DNA of 64,000 nucleotides, taken from assembly GCF_001640025.1 (NCBI RefSeq), contig NC_031672.1, positions 496,001 through 560,000 on the forward strand. The letters run 5' to 3'. The first letter of the stretch is position 1. Every line of letters starts with the position of its first letter. The position numbers were made by a program, and so were the translations under genes. Origin of the DNA: Sugiyamaella lignohabitans (lineage: Eukaryota > Ascomycota > Dipodascomycetes > Dipodascales > Trichomonascaceae). Below the pieces are notes generated by a model. That model did no database searches. It had not been told where the DNA came from and saw only the letters and a list, made by a program, of their open reading frames with translations. Of the stretch, positions 1 to 9,285 are shown piece after piece.

Positions 1-165
1 GAGAAATTGAGAGAAAGGTCGCTGATGTAAGAGTAAGAGCTGCCTTTTAAGCGTACATAGCTTGACATTATTTAGATTTATGAACCATTAATTAATTTAT
101 TTTATTATTTGACAACAAAAATCATCATTCAATTCGTGACGATATACATATATTTACAATTGGGT

Positions 166-2571
166 CTAAGAAAGTATTCTACATTTTCCCATTCCAGCTT
201 GGTGGGGAAGAGCAGCACCGAAATCTTCAATATGAACATTTCCTTTGCGATCAGCTATTACTAAAACATGGCCATTAGGAGAGAATTGCATAGCAGCAGC
301 TTCTTTGAGAGTCTGTGCAGTTGCAACTTCATCTACTATTGTAATACGCTTCAACTCAGAAACCATTCCCTTTGAATACATGACTGAAACAAGACCGTTC
401 TTGTCCAGGAAGGCTACGGCATCTCCTCTGGGGGATATTTCTGCTTTATGGATTGAAGAACCAACCTTGTCCACCCTCATCATTACAGATGGATGAGACA
501 ACCCGGATGATGCACCAGAAGACATGGATCTTGTAGAAGTAGACACTTTCGAATCTAGGATAATGGGTGGTGCTGAAGAAGCCACTGACGTCACTGCAAG
601 ATATCTACTATTACTAGGAAAGAATCTTACACTGGTGATTCCCTCGTACTCTGGACCCACATCTGCACGACGTGAAGACTTCATTACCAACCTTGGCTCT
701 TGAGGATTCATCACTGAGATGACCATAAATCGAGATTCTGTGCACGTACTGCACGACAAATAGCACGCATCGCTTGAAAATGATAAAGTGGCGATTGGGT
801 CTCGGTAAGGAATCGTAAGTGTCACTATATTGACATTATCTTCGTTCCAGCTGATTGAATCAGCATTGGATAAGTACGAGCTGTGTGAACTTGAAAGCGA
901 ACTTCTTCCCAGTCGGTGTAGTACAATCATAGGTTGACTGCCTCCGGAAATTTTGTCTCTGCCGACAATGGCGTAAGCAATCAAGTCTCCACGAGGGGAT
1001 ATAGTCATGCAGTGGATTCCAAATGATGATTGATAAGAGTAAACTTCAGAGTATCCTGGCTCCAAACGTATCACCTTTAGAATGCCACTCTGACTAGCAA
1101 CAACCGCGAGATTATTAGTCATGGACACCATAGGTTTGTCCCAATCAGTGACTTGTGACGAAGAAGATGTCTTGTTAGAACGGATACTGGCGCTGTCTGA
1201 ACTGTCGGAGTTTTCTAAGATTAGTGTGTGTTGAAGAATAGGGGGGTCATTAAAATCTTGAGGAAGAGTGTAAAATAAGCACTTTCCTTTGGATGCAAAC
1301 ATAATATGACTAATGTCAGGTGAGATGGCTGAAGCCAGTGAGTTTTTGTTGGATCTTAAAAAATTCCTAGGTTGGGTCGGGTGAACAAACTGTTTTCGGT
1401 ATATTGGGAACGACTTTGAAAAGTTGAATTCGCGAAGTTCAAGCTCAGCTTGTGAAAATAGAGGTTGTGACGGCATTAGTTTTTGGTGATTATGAAGTAT
1501 TTGTTGCTGGGACAAAGGTGATGTTGAGGAGAAATTAGGAGATCGTGACAAATTTGCTTGTGACTGTTGTGGCGCAGGTATACTAGTTGGTTGTGAGGGA
1601 GGAGGCATTGTGGTCGGCTGTGACCCTGGTTGAGGTGATTGTGAGTGGAAAGAAGTCTGCGATAATTTTGATGCTTGTGATAACTGAGAAGTTTGGGACT
1701 GATGGGATGTCTGTGAGGGTTGCGAAAGTTGTGATAGTTGAGATCTCTGCGATAGGTCTGAAACTTCTGACAGCTGTGTATGTTGTGATTGCTGATCTGA
1801 AGCTATATTGGACATCCACTCGCCTACATCGAACTTTATACTGTCACCAGCAGTTGCCGATGTGCTCATATTTGAACTGCCATTAGTCGTTGTCAAGGTA
1901 GAACTTGTAGGTCCAAACCCGCCAATACTTGTTGTGACATTTGAATCAGCAGTAACAGGCTTTGCTATTAGATTATCTTTTCCTGGAATAATACCAACTT
2001 CGTTAGCGGCCGCGGTTCTAGCAGCCTCTCGTAATAATTCTATCAGTCCTCTCTTCTGGCTCGGACTGGAACTGGCAATTTCCACATTCGAATTATTCGT
2101 CTCCGTATACGCCTTTTGTGGTAGTGATTGTGTTGTGGTGGTACTAGACGATCGCCTATTAGAAGCATTATTAGGACTTGACGCTGATGAAGATCCTAGA
2201 CCAAGTGCTCTCTTGTTATTCGCTATAACCTGGTAGATGTCGTGTAATATGGGAACTCGGTTCAATATCTGGACATCAGGCGTCGCACATATGGGACAAA
2301 TGGTATTCAGGTTACTATCAGTTCGAGTTGCATTTCTTTGACTAGAGTCTGATTTCGATTTCCATGGAAATCCTTGAAGCCCGTCATCATCTTCTGGAAG
2401 TACACATCCACAAGATAGAACCACATACTCCGGGTGAGTTACGAGCTTTTCCAGAGAATATAAGAAATCAGACCAACTTGTCACAGTATTCTTATTGCTA
2501 GCAGCGGGATTGATCCTTTCTTTACCCTTGAGTACTGAATAATTCGCACTCGTTGAAACACTGGCCAACAT
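166..2571 (-). CDS. Uncharacterised WD40-like protein with N-terminal cysteine motif
   Basis: An 801-residue protein with a clear ATG. I do not recognise the family. Residues about 45-110 hold a possible zinc-binding or U-box/RING-like patch: a C-x-C pair (VVLSCGCVLPE) followed about 40 residues later by CPIC and a segment (NRVPILHDIYQVI) of the kind seen in U-box folds. Residues about 120-350 are low-complexity Ser/Gln/Thr, including at least a dozen SQ dipeptides. From about 365 onward the sequence is rich in short beta-strand-like stretches (FASKGKCLFYTLP, HCMTISPRGDLIAYAI, SVRFFPSNSRYLAVTS, AEISPRGDAVAFLD, AMQFSPNGHVLVIAD) typical of WD40/beta-propeller blades. A ubiquitin-ligase-like or scaffold role would be inference only. 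The arrangement recalls Prp19 (U-box then WD40), but the length and sequence do not fit Prp19. Confidence 0.75.
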   Translation of the reverse strand: MLASVSTSANYSVLKGKERINPAASNKNTVTSWSDFLYSLEKLVTHPEYVVLSCGCVLPEDDDGLQGFPWKSKSDSSQRNATRTDSNLNTICPICATPDVQILNRVPILHDIYQVIANNKRALGLGSSSASSPNNASNRRSSSTTTTQSLPQKAYTETNNSNVEIASSSPSQKRGLIELLREAARTAAANEVGIIPGKDNLIAKPVTADSNVTTSIGGFGPTSSTLTTTNGSSNMSTSATAGDSIKFDVGEWMSNIASDQQSQHTQLSEVSDLSQRSQLSQLSQPSQTSHQSQTSQLSQASKLSQTSFHSQSPQPGSQPTTMPPPSQPTSIPAPQQSQANLSRSPNFSSTSPLSQQQILHNHQKLMPSQPLFSQAELELREFNFSKSFPIYRKQFVHPTQPRNFLRSNKNSLASAISPDISHIMFASKGKCLFYTLPQDFNDPPILQHTLILENSDSSDSASIRSNKTSSSSQVTDWDKPMVSMTNNLAVVASQSGILKVIRLEPGYSEVYSYQSSFGIHCMTISPRGDLIAYAIVGRDKISGGSQPMIVLHRLGRSSLSSSHSSYLSNADSISWNEDNVNIVTLTIPYRDPIATLSFSSDACYLSCSTCTESRFMVISVMNPQEPRLVMKSSRRADVGPEYEGITSVRFFPSNSRYLAVTSVASSAPPIILDSKVSTSTRSMSSGASSGLSHPSVMMRVDKVGSSIHKAEISPRGDAVAFLDKNGLVSVMYSKGMVSELKRITIVDEVATAQTLKEAAAMQFSPNGHVLVIADRKGNVHIEDFGAALPHQAGMGKCRILS

Positions 2572-3918
2572 TTTTACAAATCAGCGATAGTCTCGTGTCA
2601 AAAAAAGCCAATCGTGTGGATGGAATATCTCTAAAGCTCCAAGTTCTGTTCTGAGCCTATCATCTGGATATGACTGGCTCGTATCTTACCAAAACGATGT
2701 GTAACTAACGTTCTTTTGAAATATCAGAAATAGTATCAGGCCGCAGAAGAAATCCACCTGATAGTCAGTATTCTTATTTATACAACTCTAGCGAGTATCA
2801 ACAGTGAAGATCCAAAAAATCAGGTCGATCCAAATGTTTAAATGTTTATCAGTGTAAACCCAGGTCAAAACAAGGACAATTAAATCTCATTCAATGTTCG
2901 GTCTGTTCATAAATAATCGAAAAAAAATACACCTGAATCTGGATTTTGAGACAGAGTTTCTTTTCTGATAAGCGCGTTAAGCCGTTGAACTCTCTCTTTC
3001 CAAATCCTACCTCACCCTAAACCATGCAGCTGGTTGGTGCATATATAAGGTGAGAGATAAGGTTTGTTGCGTGCTGAAGATTACCGATACCTGCTCACTG
3101 CAAATATCCGCTCGTTTAATATATTAAGAACAGGTTTTTTGAGTGCACTGAATAGATTTCCCATTTTCTGGGACTTTTTAGTTTCGAATATTCAGCAGTC
3201 ATGATTTTTATCACTTTAAATAAAAGAAATCTTTTTGTATTTAATTATGAGTTCTTGGAAGAGGATTTCAGTCTTGATATTCACTTGCATCTACCCCACC
3301 TTGACTGGATTGTGGGGTCTTCATTAGCGCATTAAAAATCTGACTGATCAGTGAATTCGTCCGTCAAGTTTGAGGGCTGTCCTGGTGCCTCGATATTCGG
3401 ATGAGTCCAAAAAAGTATATATCAATTGAGCCAAAAATTAAGCTTCTGAAAACCTTATGATAAATAGCTACTCTAACCGACTATGCATGTAGTACGTTGG
3501 TGGGCTATAAACTCAATTTACTAAAAAGGAGTGGTCTCATTATTTTGAACCCAGTTTTTATAGCTTTTAAAAGTAGTCTTTTCTCGCAGCATAAAAAATT
3601 TATTAGCCTTATTTTGCTGAGTGGAGTTCTAGTAACTCGAACTTAAATTCCCATAACCTCAGTTCCATCTTTACTCTACATAAATTGAAGCAGATACGAC
3701 TTGAGTAACACTGATAACAGGGTAGTAGATAGGGAGATGGGGTCGTATTCTTATTTCATAAAAGGTTCGTATTGTCTTAGAATTTTATTTTTGAGAACGT
3801 TATCTCTAAATTTTTTCTATTTCATAGATTACTACAATAATGTTCATTAATTTTTTTTTCTAATTCATAAAATTCTATAACAATATTTACAATTATGTAC
3901 AAGTACGATTTTACAGTG
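2572..3918. other. Intergenic region upstream of the WD40-like gene
   Basis: About 1.35 kb between two minus-strand genes. It is AT-rich with several poly-T/poly-A tracts and a TATA-like sequence (TATATAAGG near 3043). I see no convincing reading frame, tRNA or hairpin element. It probably holds the promoter of the WD40-like gene and the 3' end of AIM32. Confidence 0.5.
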
Positions 3919-4989
3919 CTACCACTTTCGCGGGCCATAGCCTCTAAGAAGTGGTTGAACAACTCGGCCATTCAAAATTGTCTCTTCAACTATGCCCTGG
4001 ACATGATGTGGAAAGACTTTACCATACCAGACGCTTGCTGGAAGGGCAGCAGAAGAAGAGTCTGAGGGATGATATATTACATTACCCGCAAAGGCATGGC
4101 CTCCAACATGAGAAGAAACTGAAACTCTTATACCCGTAGGATTGGTTTCGGCATCAAAATATAACCCTTTTTCTGTAAGAACCTTTGTAAACTCCTCTAC
4201 TAAGAGGGGAGCTATTACTCCACAGCGAACATCTCTAGAGGCATGTCCGCATATCAAAATTAATGGCGATGCCGGCCGGGGATTTGGAATATCTTCTGAT
4301 TGAACAGCCTCTGTTGAGCTAGGTCGCACATAGTTTTCAAAAAATTTGTCAACTTTGTCTAGTGGGATATCATCGAAATATAAATTGTCAGGAAATAAAT
4401 ATGCAGATGCTGAATTAGGAGACTTGGAAGATGTAGTGGCCGGCAAGTCACAATTGACCACCATAACCGGATATTGAGGACGAAACAAGGTTCTTTTGGA
4501 AGCACCAATTATACCAGCCAAACTAGTAGTATCGCCATCGATTTTGCTGGGCCAATCAGACGTTCCTGAACAGATGACCAGCTGCTTAGCATGTATAGGA
4601 GATGGAGGGAGAGGCTTGTCCTGCTTTGGAAACAAACTCATATCTGGCATACAATAAGTACATCCTGTATCATATTGAGGCTTTGGGCATACTTCCACAA
4701 GTGGCGGATCTGAATGGAAGTATCGTCGAGGAGAAATGTTGATTTGAAATGTTAATGCCCCTATTGGTTTGTGACCTCGCACGCCTGAATAGAGTGTCGA
4801 GCGTACAGAATTCGAGACTAACATGACACTCCTATGTAATTCTCTTGGCATACCAGATACCAGATACCTGGACTTAAATGATCTTGAAAAGGTGGCAAAG
4901 CAAAACTCTCGACAGCAGTTGCTTCTTTTTAAAAAAGCTGATATATTTCGATCCGAAGCCGGAACTCTGATCACGTGCATAATGTGCAT
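3919..4989 (-). CDS. AIM32: Aim32-like thioredoxin-fold ferredoxin, mitochondrial
   Basis: 356 residues, similar in length to S. cerevisiae Aim32 (about 311), a mitochondrial thioredoxin-like [2Fe-2S] protein of the sucrase/ferredoxin-like family. Visible hallmarks are the N-terminal CTYC pair (near residue 104), the conserved LVICSGTSDWPSKI strand, the ILICGHASRDVRCG segment holding the second cysteine, and the HVGGHAFAGNVIYHP motif near residue 300, followed by WYGKV and the HHVQGIVEETI end. The family function is redox or Fe-S related work in the mitochondrial matrix and intermembrane space. The N-terminus is basic and hydrophobic, as expected for a targeting signal. Two ATGs lie close together at the start (residues 1 and 4); the first is used here. 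The gene diverges from HIT1 with only about 105 bp between them. Confidence 0.85.
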   Translation of the reverse strand: MHIMHVIRVPASDRNISAFLKRSNCCREFCFATFSRSFKSRYLVSGMPRELHRSVMLVSNSVRSTLYSGVRGHKPIGALTFQINISPRRYFHSDPPLVEVCPKPQYDTGCTYCMPDMSLFPKQDKPLPPSPIHAKQLVICSGTSDWPSKIDGDTTSLAGIIGASKRTLFRPQYPVMVVNCDLPATTSSKSPNSASAYLFPDNLYFDDIPLDKVDKFFENYVRPSSTEAVQSEDIPNPRPASPLILICGHASRDVRCGVIAPLLVEEFTKVLTEKGLYFDAETNPTGIRVSVSSHVGGHAFAGNVIYHPSDSSSAALPASVWYGKVFPHHVQGIVEETILNGRVVQPLLRGYGPRKW

Positions 4990-5093
4990 TAGATAAACAT
5001 TTTCAAAAGATAAGCGTTGAGATCAGACAATATTGTCCAATTCGTGACGAAACTGGACTTTTATCCCAGTTTCGATTGTATTACACTTTAAAA

Positions 5094-5644
5094 CTGGCTC
5101 GATTAGGGGTCTGCCAGGTCTGTAATGAGACCGAGGCTAATTATCGATGTCCAAAATGTAGTACTACTTAGTAAGTATCAGCAATTTTGTGTTTATGAGA
5201 CAAAAGGGTTTACTAACAAATTAACTTAGCTGTAAATTATCCTGTTTCAAAACTCATAAAGAAACCTGTACACCGAGTGAACCAAAACCAGAGGTTCCTA
5301 AAACCTCAGGCAAGTCTTCCATTGATGGCAACAGTTCAATTACCGCTTCTAAACTTGAGTCTGTGCCAACTGGTGAATCGGTAGCTTCACCTTTTGAGCG
5401 CATTTTGAATGACAAGCAGATTCAGTATTACCTGTCATTTTCGAGTCTGAAAGTTCATCTGGTGAATATACTCCAGCTTCTGTCGGATCCGACTATTGCA
5501 GGTGAGCACACCGCTGAAGGTAGAAAAGTAGTCGCTCTTAAAAAATTGCGAGCACTTCGCAAAGGTGGAGGCGAAGAAAATGAGTTAGTTGAGGAGTTTG
5601 TCTTACGGGTCTTAGAACTGATGGACGAACAAGAGACTAGTTAA
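5094..5644 (+). CDS. HIT1: Hit1-like zf-HIT protein, box C/D snoRNP assembly (start unclear)
   Basis: A HIT-type zinc finger protein in two exons. Exon 1 ends at 5170, the intron is 5171-5229 (59 nt; GTAAGT donor, TACTAAC branch point at 5211, TTAG acceptor), and exon 2 runs to the stop at 5642-5644. Joining restores the complete zf-HIT pattern: C-x2-C, C-x2-C, C-x3-C and H-x3-C across the junction. In S. cerevisiae, Hit1 (164 residues) works with Rsa1 in assembling box C/D snoRNPs. There is no in-frame ATG between the upstream stop (4980-4982) and the finger. I placed the start at a near-cognate CTG (5094) with A at -3 and G at +4, which gives 163 residues and six residues before the first Cys, close to the family. 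An upstream exon or a sequencing error are alternatives. Confidence 0.75.
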
Positions 5645-5787
5645 GCTGGAAGAGGCCAACTAATTAAGAAATTAATGATGAGAGCCGGATTCTTCAATAC
5701 ACATTACAGAAGATCGTAAAACCTCGGGGATTGGAGTATAGAACCGACATGTCCGCGAACTGTAAATATAAATCTATTTATTTTAAT

Positions 5788-6837
5788 TTAAATGCTAACA
5801 ATGTTAGAAGGGATGCCACTAACGTCGACCTTGACTCTAAATATAGTTCCACCAAAGTCCTTGGCATAGCCATTGGTACCGTTGATCTTGTTCTTCTTTT
5901 CCTCAGTCTCTTCCTCATCAGCATGGACGAGGCTGGCAGTGGTGACGATTAACTCGTCAAAGTTGGGTCCTGCAAAAGTAGGACAACTGGTTCTCTCAGC
6001 AGGGAACTTGTAAACCTCGACCAATTCTCCTTCAGGGGAATATCTTAGAACAGAAGACTGGCCCCAGACAGCAACCCAAAGATGTCCGTCTTTACTAGTG
6101 GTCATTCCATCGGGCTCACCAGGGTCGACTCTGATAAATTCACGACGGTTGGACAATTCACCGGTAGCCACATCGTAGTCGAATTTGAAAATGAAGTGGG
6201 TCAGCGAATCAATGAAATACATGACCTTGTTGTCGGGGGAGAAACCAATTCCGTTGGGGATTTGCAATCCATCAGCAATGACTTCAACCTTGGAGCTCTT
6301 GGCATCGTATCTGTAGAGCTTACCATCCTTGTTATTTGGAGCTCCAAAATCAAACATGGATCCGGCTAAGAACCGTCCTTTAGGGTCGACCCAGCCATCA
6401 TTGAATCTCTTAAGTTTCAAATCCTCTTCAGAAGTGTGAATTTTAGTGACGTATTCAATTTCAACAAGTTCTCCATCACCCTTGGCCTTAGAAACATCTA
6501 CAAGGGCGAAACCGGTCTTAACAGCAGCGATATATTTTAAAGGAGTAGGGGTCAATGCGATCACTCCGACTGAAGTGCCAACTGAAACTGACTTATGAGT
6601 GGCCCACAAAGCCTCGCTTCCCTCACTGGCTTTGGTATAGTCGACCCAGTGAATCTTCTCTCCAACAATGTCGAGCCAAGCCAAAGTCTGGTTTCTGGAA
6701 TCATATAATGGACCCTCACCAAGAGCGTTCTTGGAGTAGATGAAAGGCTAGAAAAAGTTAGAACTTTCACTTATCATTTGTTAAAATTTAATTTCTCAAT
6801 CTCTACTCACTTCCTTAACGTCAATTGTTTTAACCAT
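5788..6837 (-). CDS. SMP-30/gluconolactonase family protein
   Basis: A 328-residue regucalcin/gluconolactonase-like beta-propeller in two exons. Exon 1 (6811-6837) encodes nine residues, MVKTIDVKE. The intron is 6748-6810 (63 nt; GTGAGT donor, TCTAAC branch, CTAG acceptor), and exon 2 is 5788-6747. The metal-binding residues of the family are visible: Glu in LGEGPLYD (about residue 20), Asn in IPNGIGFSPDNKVMYFIDS, and Asp in GEPDGMTTSKDGHLWVA. Characterised members hydrolyse sugar lactones such as gluconolactone with a divalent metal. The substrate here is unknown. It sits next to a TauD-type dioxygenase on the same strand, and both promoters share a 10-bp motif, which suggests co-regulation. 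No targeting signal is apparent, so a cytosolic location is likely. Confidence 0.85.
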
Positions 6838-7258
6838 TGCTATATCTAATGGGTTCTATGTGTTCAGTGAATGAAATGAAGAAATAAATACAACTCAACG
6901 ACCCATATGATGTTATATACTCCCCCTACGTGGGGGTTGAGCGTGCATACCCCACTCGACAAGGTATTTCCACCGATAATCCGCGCCGTGCATTTACACC
7001 GGGGAGATGCAAGTCACTGGTGAAGCGGAGTAAAAGACGGCGAAATCCACTCAACTGATTTCTCATAACTAAAACTTAGAAGTTGCTCGTGAGAATATCT
7101 TATTTGCCTCCGGCGGCTGGGGCTCTGCCCCAGACCCCGTGGCTCCTCTCGCTTCGCTCGAGTCGGTATATAATAGATGATTATATCTTATTCCATGCTG
7201 CTTTGAGTAAATAATGTGGAATTCACAGATACGGACTATAAAATTGGATTTGAATGAC
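6838..7258. promoter_or_regulatory. Lactonase upstream region with GC-palindrome
   Basis: 420 bp between the lactonase start and the dioxygenase stop. It contains ATACTCCCCC at 6917-6926 running into the near-palindrome CCCCCTACGTGGGGG (6922-6936), about 80-100 bp upstream of the lactonase ATG, so it is a plausible transcription-factor site. The same 10-mer is found upstream of the dioxygenase at 8631-8640. A single-arm hairpin element lies at 7106-7165, about 95 bp beyond the dioxygenase stop. Confidence 0.45.
7106..7165 (-). repeat. GC-rich hairpin element, single B arm
   Basis: Starts GCCTCCGGCGGCTGGGGC, folds through CTGGGGC-TCT-GCCCCAG, then ends in the B-type tail CTCCTCTCGCTTCGCTCGAG. 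It is a single arm downstream of the dioxygenase stop codon and the most isolated copy at the left end of the window. Confidence 0.9.
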
Positions 7259-8443
7259 TTAGACTGACAGACCAAGAGCCTCATGACGAGACTTGGAGTT
7301 AGGATCATAGTATGGTTTCTCACCGAGACCACTCACTCGAGTTCCATGACGAGGCTCTGAGTAATCGCCAACTGCATTGTGGATAGTGATACGGTTATCC
7401 CAGAGAGCAGAGGTTCCAAGACCCTCCTTGGTTGGTTGCCATCTGAATCTAACCTGGATATCAAGGTTCTTCTCAATGATATCATAAAGCAAATTAAGAA
7501 TTGCTGCCGACTCTGCTGGTTCTAAACCGACAATTCGGACAGTATGAGCACGGTTGACCCAAACCGCTTTCCATCCGGTTGCTGGATGTGTTCTTACAAT
7601 AGGGTGCTCAGTTTCAATGTACTTTGGACCACCGAATTGATCGTTCTTGTCCAAGTACGCATGTGCTGATCTGTGGATAGCAGTCTTTCCTTCAAGGAAT
7701 TTCTGGAGAGCAGGAGACAGCTTGTCATAAAGTCCATATCCAGACGACCAAGATGTGTCGCCTCCAACAGCAGGAATTTCATCATTGTGAAGATGTGTAA
7801 TAGCAGCACTTTGAATCAAATGATCCAAATCTGTGTGCCATCCGGATGCACCACCTGGCTTTCTGAAGTTGACTACTCGGCCTTCAAAGACCTGGAAATC
7901 CGGCCAGATAACTGAAACACCCGGAAGTCCTGGAACATGTGGCACTTGAGGGTGGATCTCGACGTCTCCAAAATACTTTCCGATTTCAAGCTGCTTCTGA
8001 GGAGCCAAATCTTGGTCACGGAAGAACACTACAGATCTCTCGGCAATGAGTAATGCCAGCTCATCCAATTGTGTTTGGTTCAAGTCAGCCAATTGTAAAC
8101 CGACAATCTCAGTACCAATGTGCTTCGTCAAGTTAATCACTTCTTTAGCAGCACCGAACAAAGCCTTCTTTTCTGGATCAGCTTTAGCACCTTTCTCAAC
8201 ATACTCGCTGCGACTACTGTGAATTTTGGCTGCTTCGTCTAGCCAGATTGGAATATGAGATGGACGCTCTGGATAACCACGAGAAAGATCAACTCCATGT
8301 CGTTCAAATCGCTTACGCGAGTGTTCCGGTAGCTTGTCAATATAATTGGCAGCAAAACCTTCTTTCAACACAGCATTGTTAGTCTTGATGGATTGGTTAC
8401 GAATACCTTCCTCAATAATCTCGACAGCAGTTGGTGGGGACAT
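7259..8443 (-). CDS. TauD/TfdA-family 2-oxoglutarate/Fe(II) dioxygenase (Jlp1-like)
   Basis: 394 residues, close to S. cerevisiae Jlp1 (about 412), an Fe(II)/2-oxoglutarate sulfonate dioxygenase that releases sulfite from taurine-like compounds. The facial triad is visible: H-T-D in GWHTDLDHL (near residues 202-204) and the distal His in LWDNRITIHNAVGDY (near 355). The 2-oxoglutarate-binding Arg follows in PRHGTRVSGLGEKP. The N-terminal part carries the usual TauD fungal extension and VGLQLADLNQTQLDELALLIAERSVVFFRDQ. The real substrate could be a sulfonate, a sulfate ester or another acid. The gene faces the MFS permease at 9286 across an 840-bp shared upstream region, a common arrangement for uptake plus catabolism. 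The ATG at 8443 is the only good start. Confidence 0.85.
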   Translation of the reverse strand: MSPPTAVEIIEEGIRNQSIKTNNAVLKEGFAANYIDKLPEHSRKRFERHGVDLSRGYPERPSHIPIWLDEAAKIHSSRSEYVEKGAKADPEKKALFGAAKEVINLTKHIGTEIVGLQLADLNQTQLDELALLIAERSVVFFRDQDLAPQKQLEIGKYFGDVEIHPQVPHVPGLPGVSVIWPDFQVFEGRVVNFRKPGGASGWHTDLDHLIQSAAITHLHNDEIPAVGGDTSWSSGYGLYDKLSPALQKFLEGKTAIHRSAHAYLDKNDQFGGPKYIETEHPIVRTHPATGWKAVWVNRAHTVRIVGLEPAESAAILNLLYDIIEKNLDIQVRFRWQPTKEGLGTSALWDNRITIHNAVGDYSEPRHGTRVSGLGEKPYYDPNSKSRHEALGLSV

Positions 8444-9285
8444 TGTTATTGACTATTAATTTGATAGAACACAATTAACAATTGAGTATCTCAGCGGTGA
8501 ATAATAGAACCAACCTCTACTCCGTTATCCGTATTTATAGCAAATCTAATTATGCCCATTCTAGTTACAGTATTTGTAATAGTATTTTTCTCAACCCGTC
8601 AAAAAATCAACTGAGCGGCCGTAGATAAGCATACTCCCCCGCATTTGCGGGATATGAGTGGTCTATTGCGTGATATCATGCATTGATAAACCTTGACGTG
8701 CATATCCTCATGCATTAGATGGTCCCTGCTTTTACGCCGGAATTACTGTTATTGACACGCAACTACCGGACCTTTGCACTCAAGATGATATTTGAACAGA
8801 CAATTGACAAGAAAAGTTTCACAAGCAGCAGCTTTCTTTTGTCATTCGACAGTGGCATTTACTGCACTCCGGAATATTTCTCGGCAGACTGGACCGAATT
8901 ATGAATCAGAGATGTCAATCACGTCAGATTGCAATCGGAATCACCATCTGAAATAGGAAACTCTCCGTACATGTAACGCTGATATTATAATTGAAATATG
9001 CTTAAGCTTTAGCGATTGTTCCTGACACAATATGATGAGACCCAATTCCGCCGGGTTTATAAACCTTTTAAGTAAGTGTCCGTCGACTTCAACGCAGCCA
9101 GATCTACAAGTCTGATGTAGAAAAACGTGACAATGCCATAATCACCATGCTGGTTGCCTTCTCTATCATACGCTGCTGGTTCGATTGGATTTATATGCTA
9201 GGTTCCATTTTTTGAAAATGTAGACATAAGGTTCTCAAAGTCCTGCCTACCTAAAGGCTATAAAACAACGAGAAATCCGTCACAG
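8444..9285. promoter_or_regulatory. Divergent promoter between dioxygenase and permease
   Basis: 842 bp with no gene. It holds ATACTCCCCC (8631-8640) overlapping a perfect inverted repeat CCCGCA-TT-TGCGGG (8638-8651), about 190 bp upstream of the dioxygenase ATG. The 10-mer is shared with the lactonase promoter. A short frame at 8719-8904 has no recognisable features and I do not call it. A TATA-like TTTATAAACC near 9056 may serve the permease. Confidence 0.45.

Noticed and set aside
9174..9200. GGTTCGATT as a tRNA T-arm
   Set aside because: No matching acceptor stem, D-arm or anticodon arm in the flanking 80 bp. No tRNA was found elsewhere in the window either.
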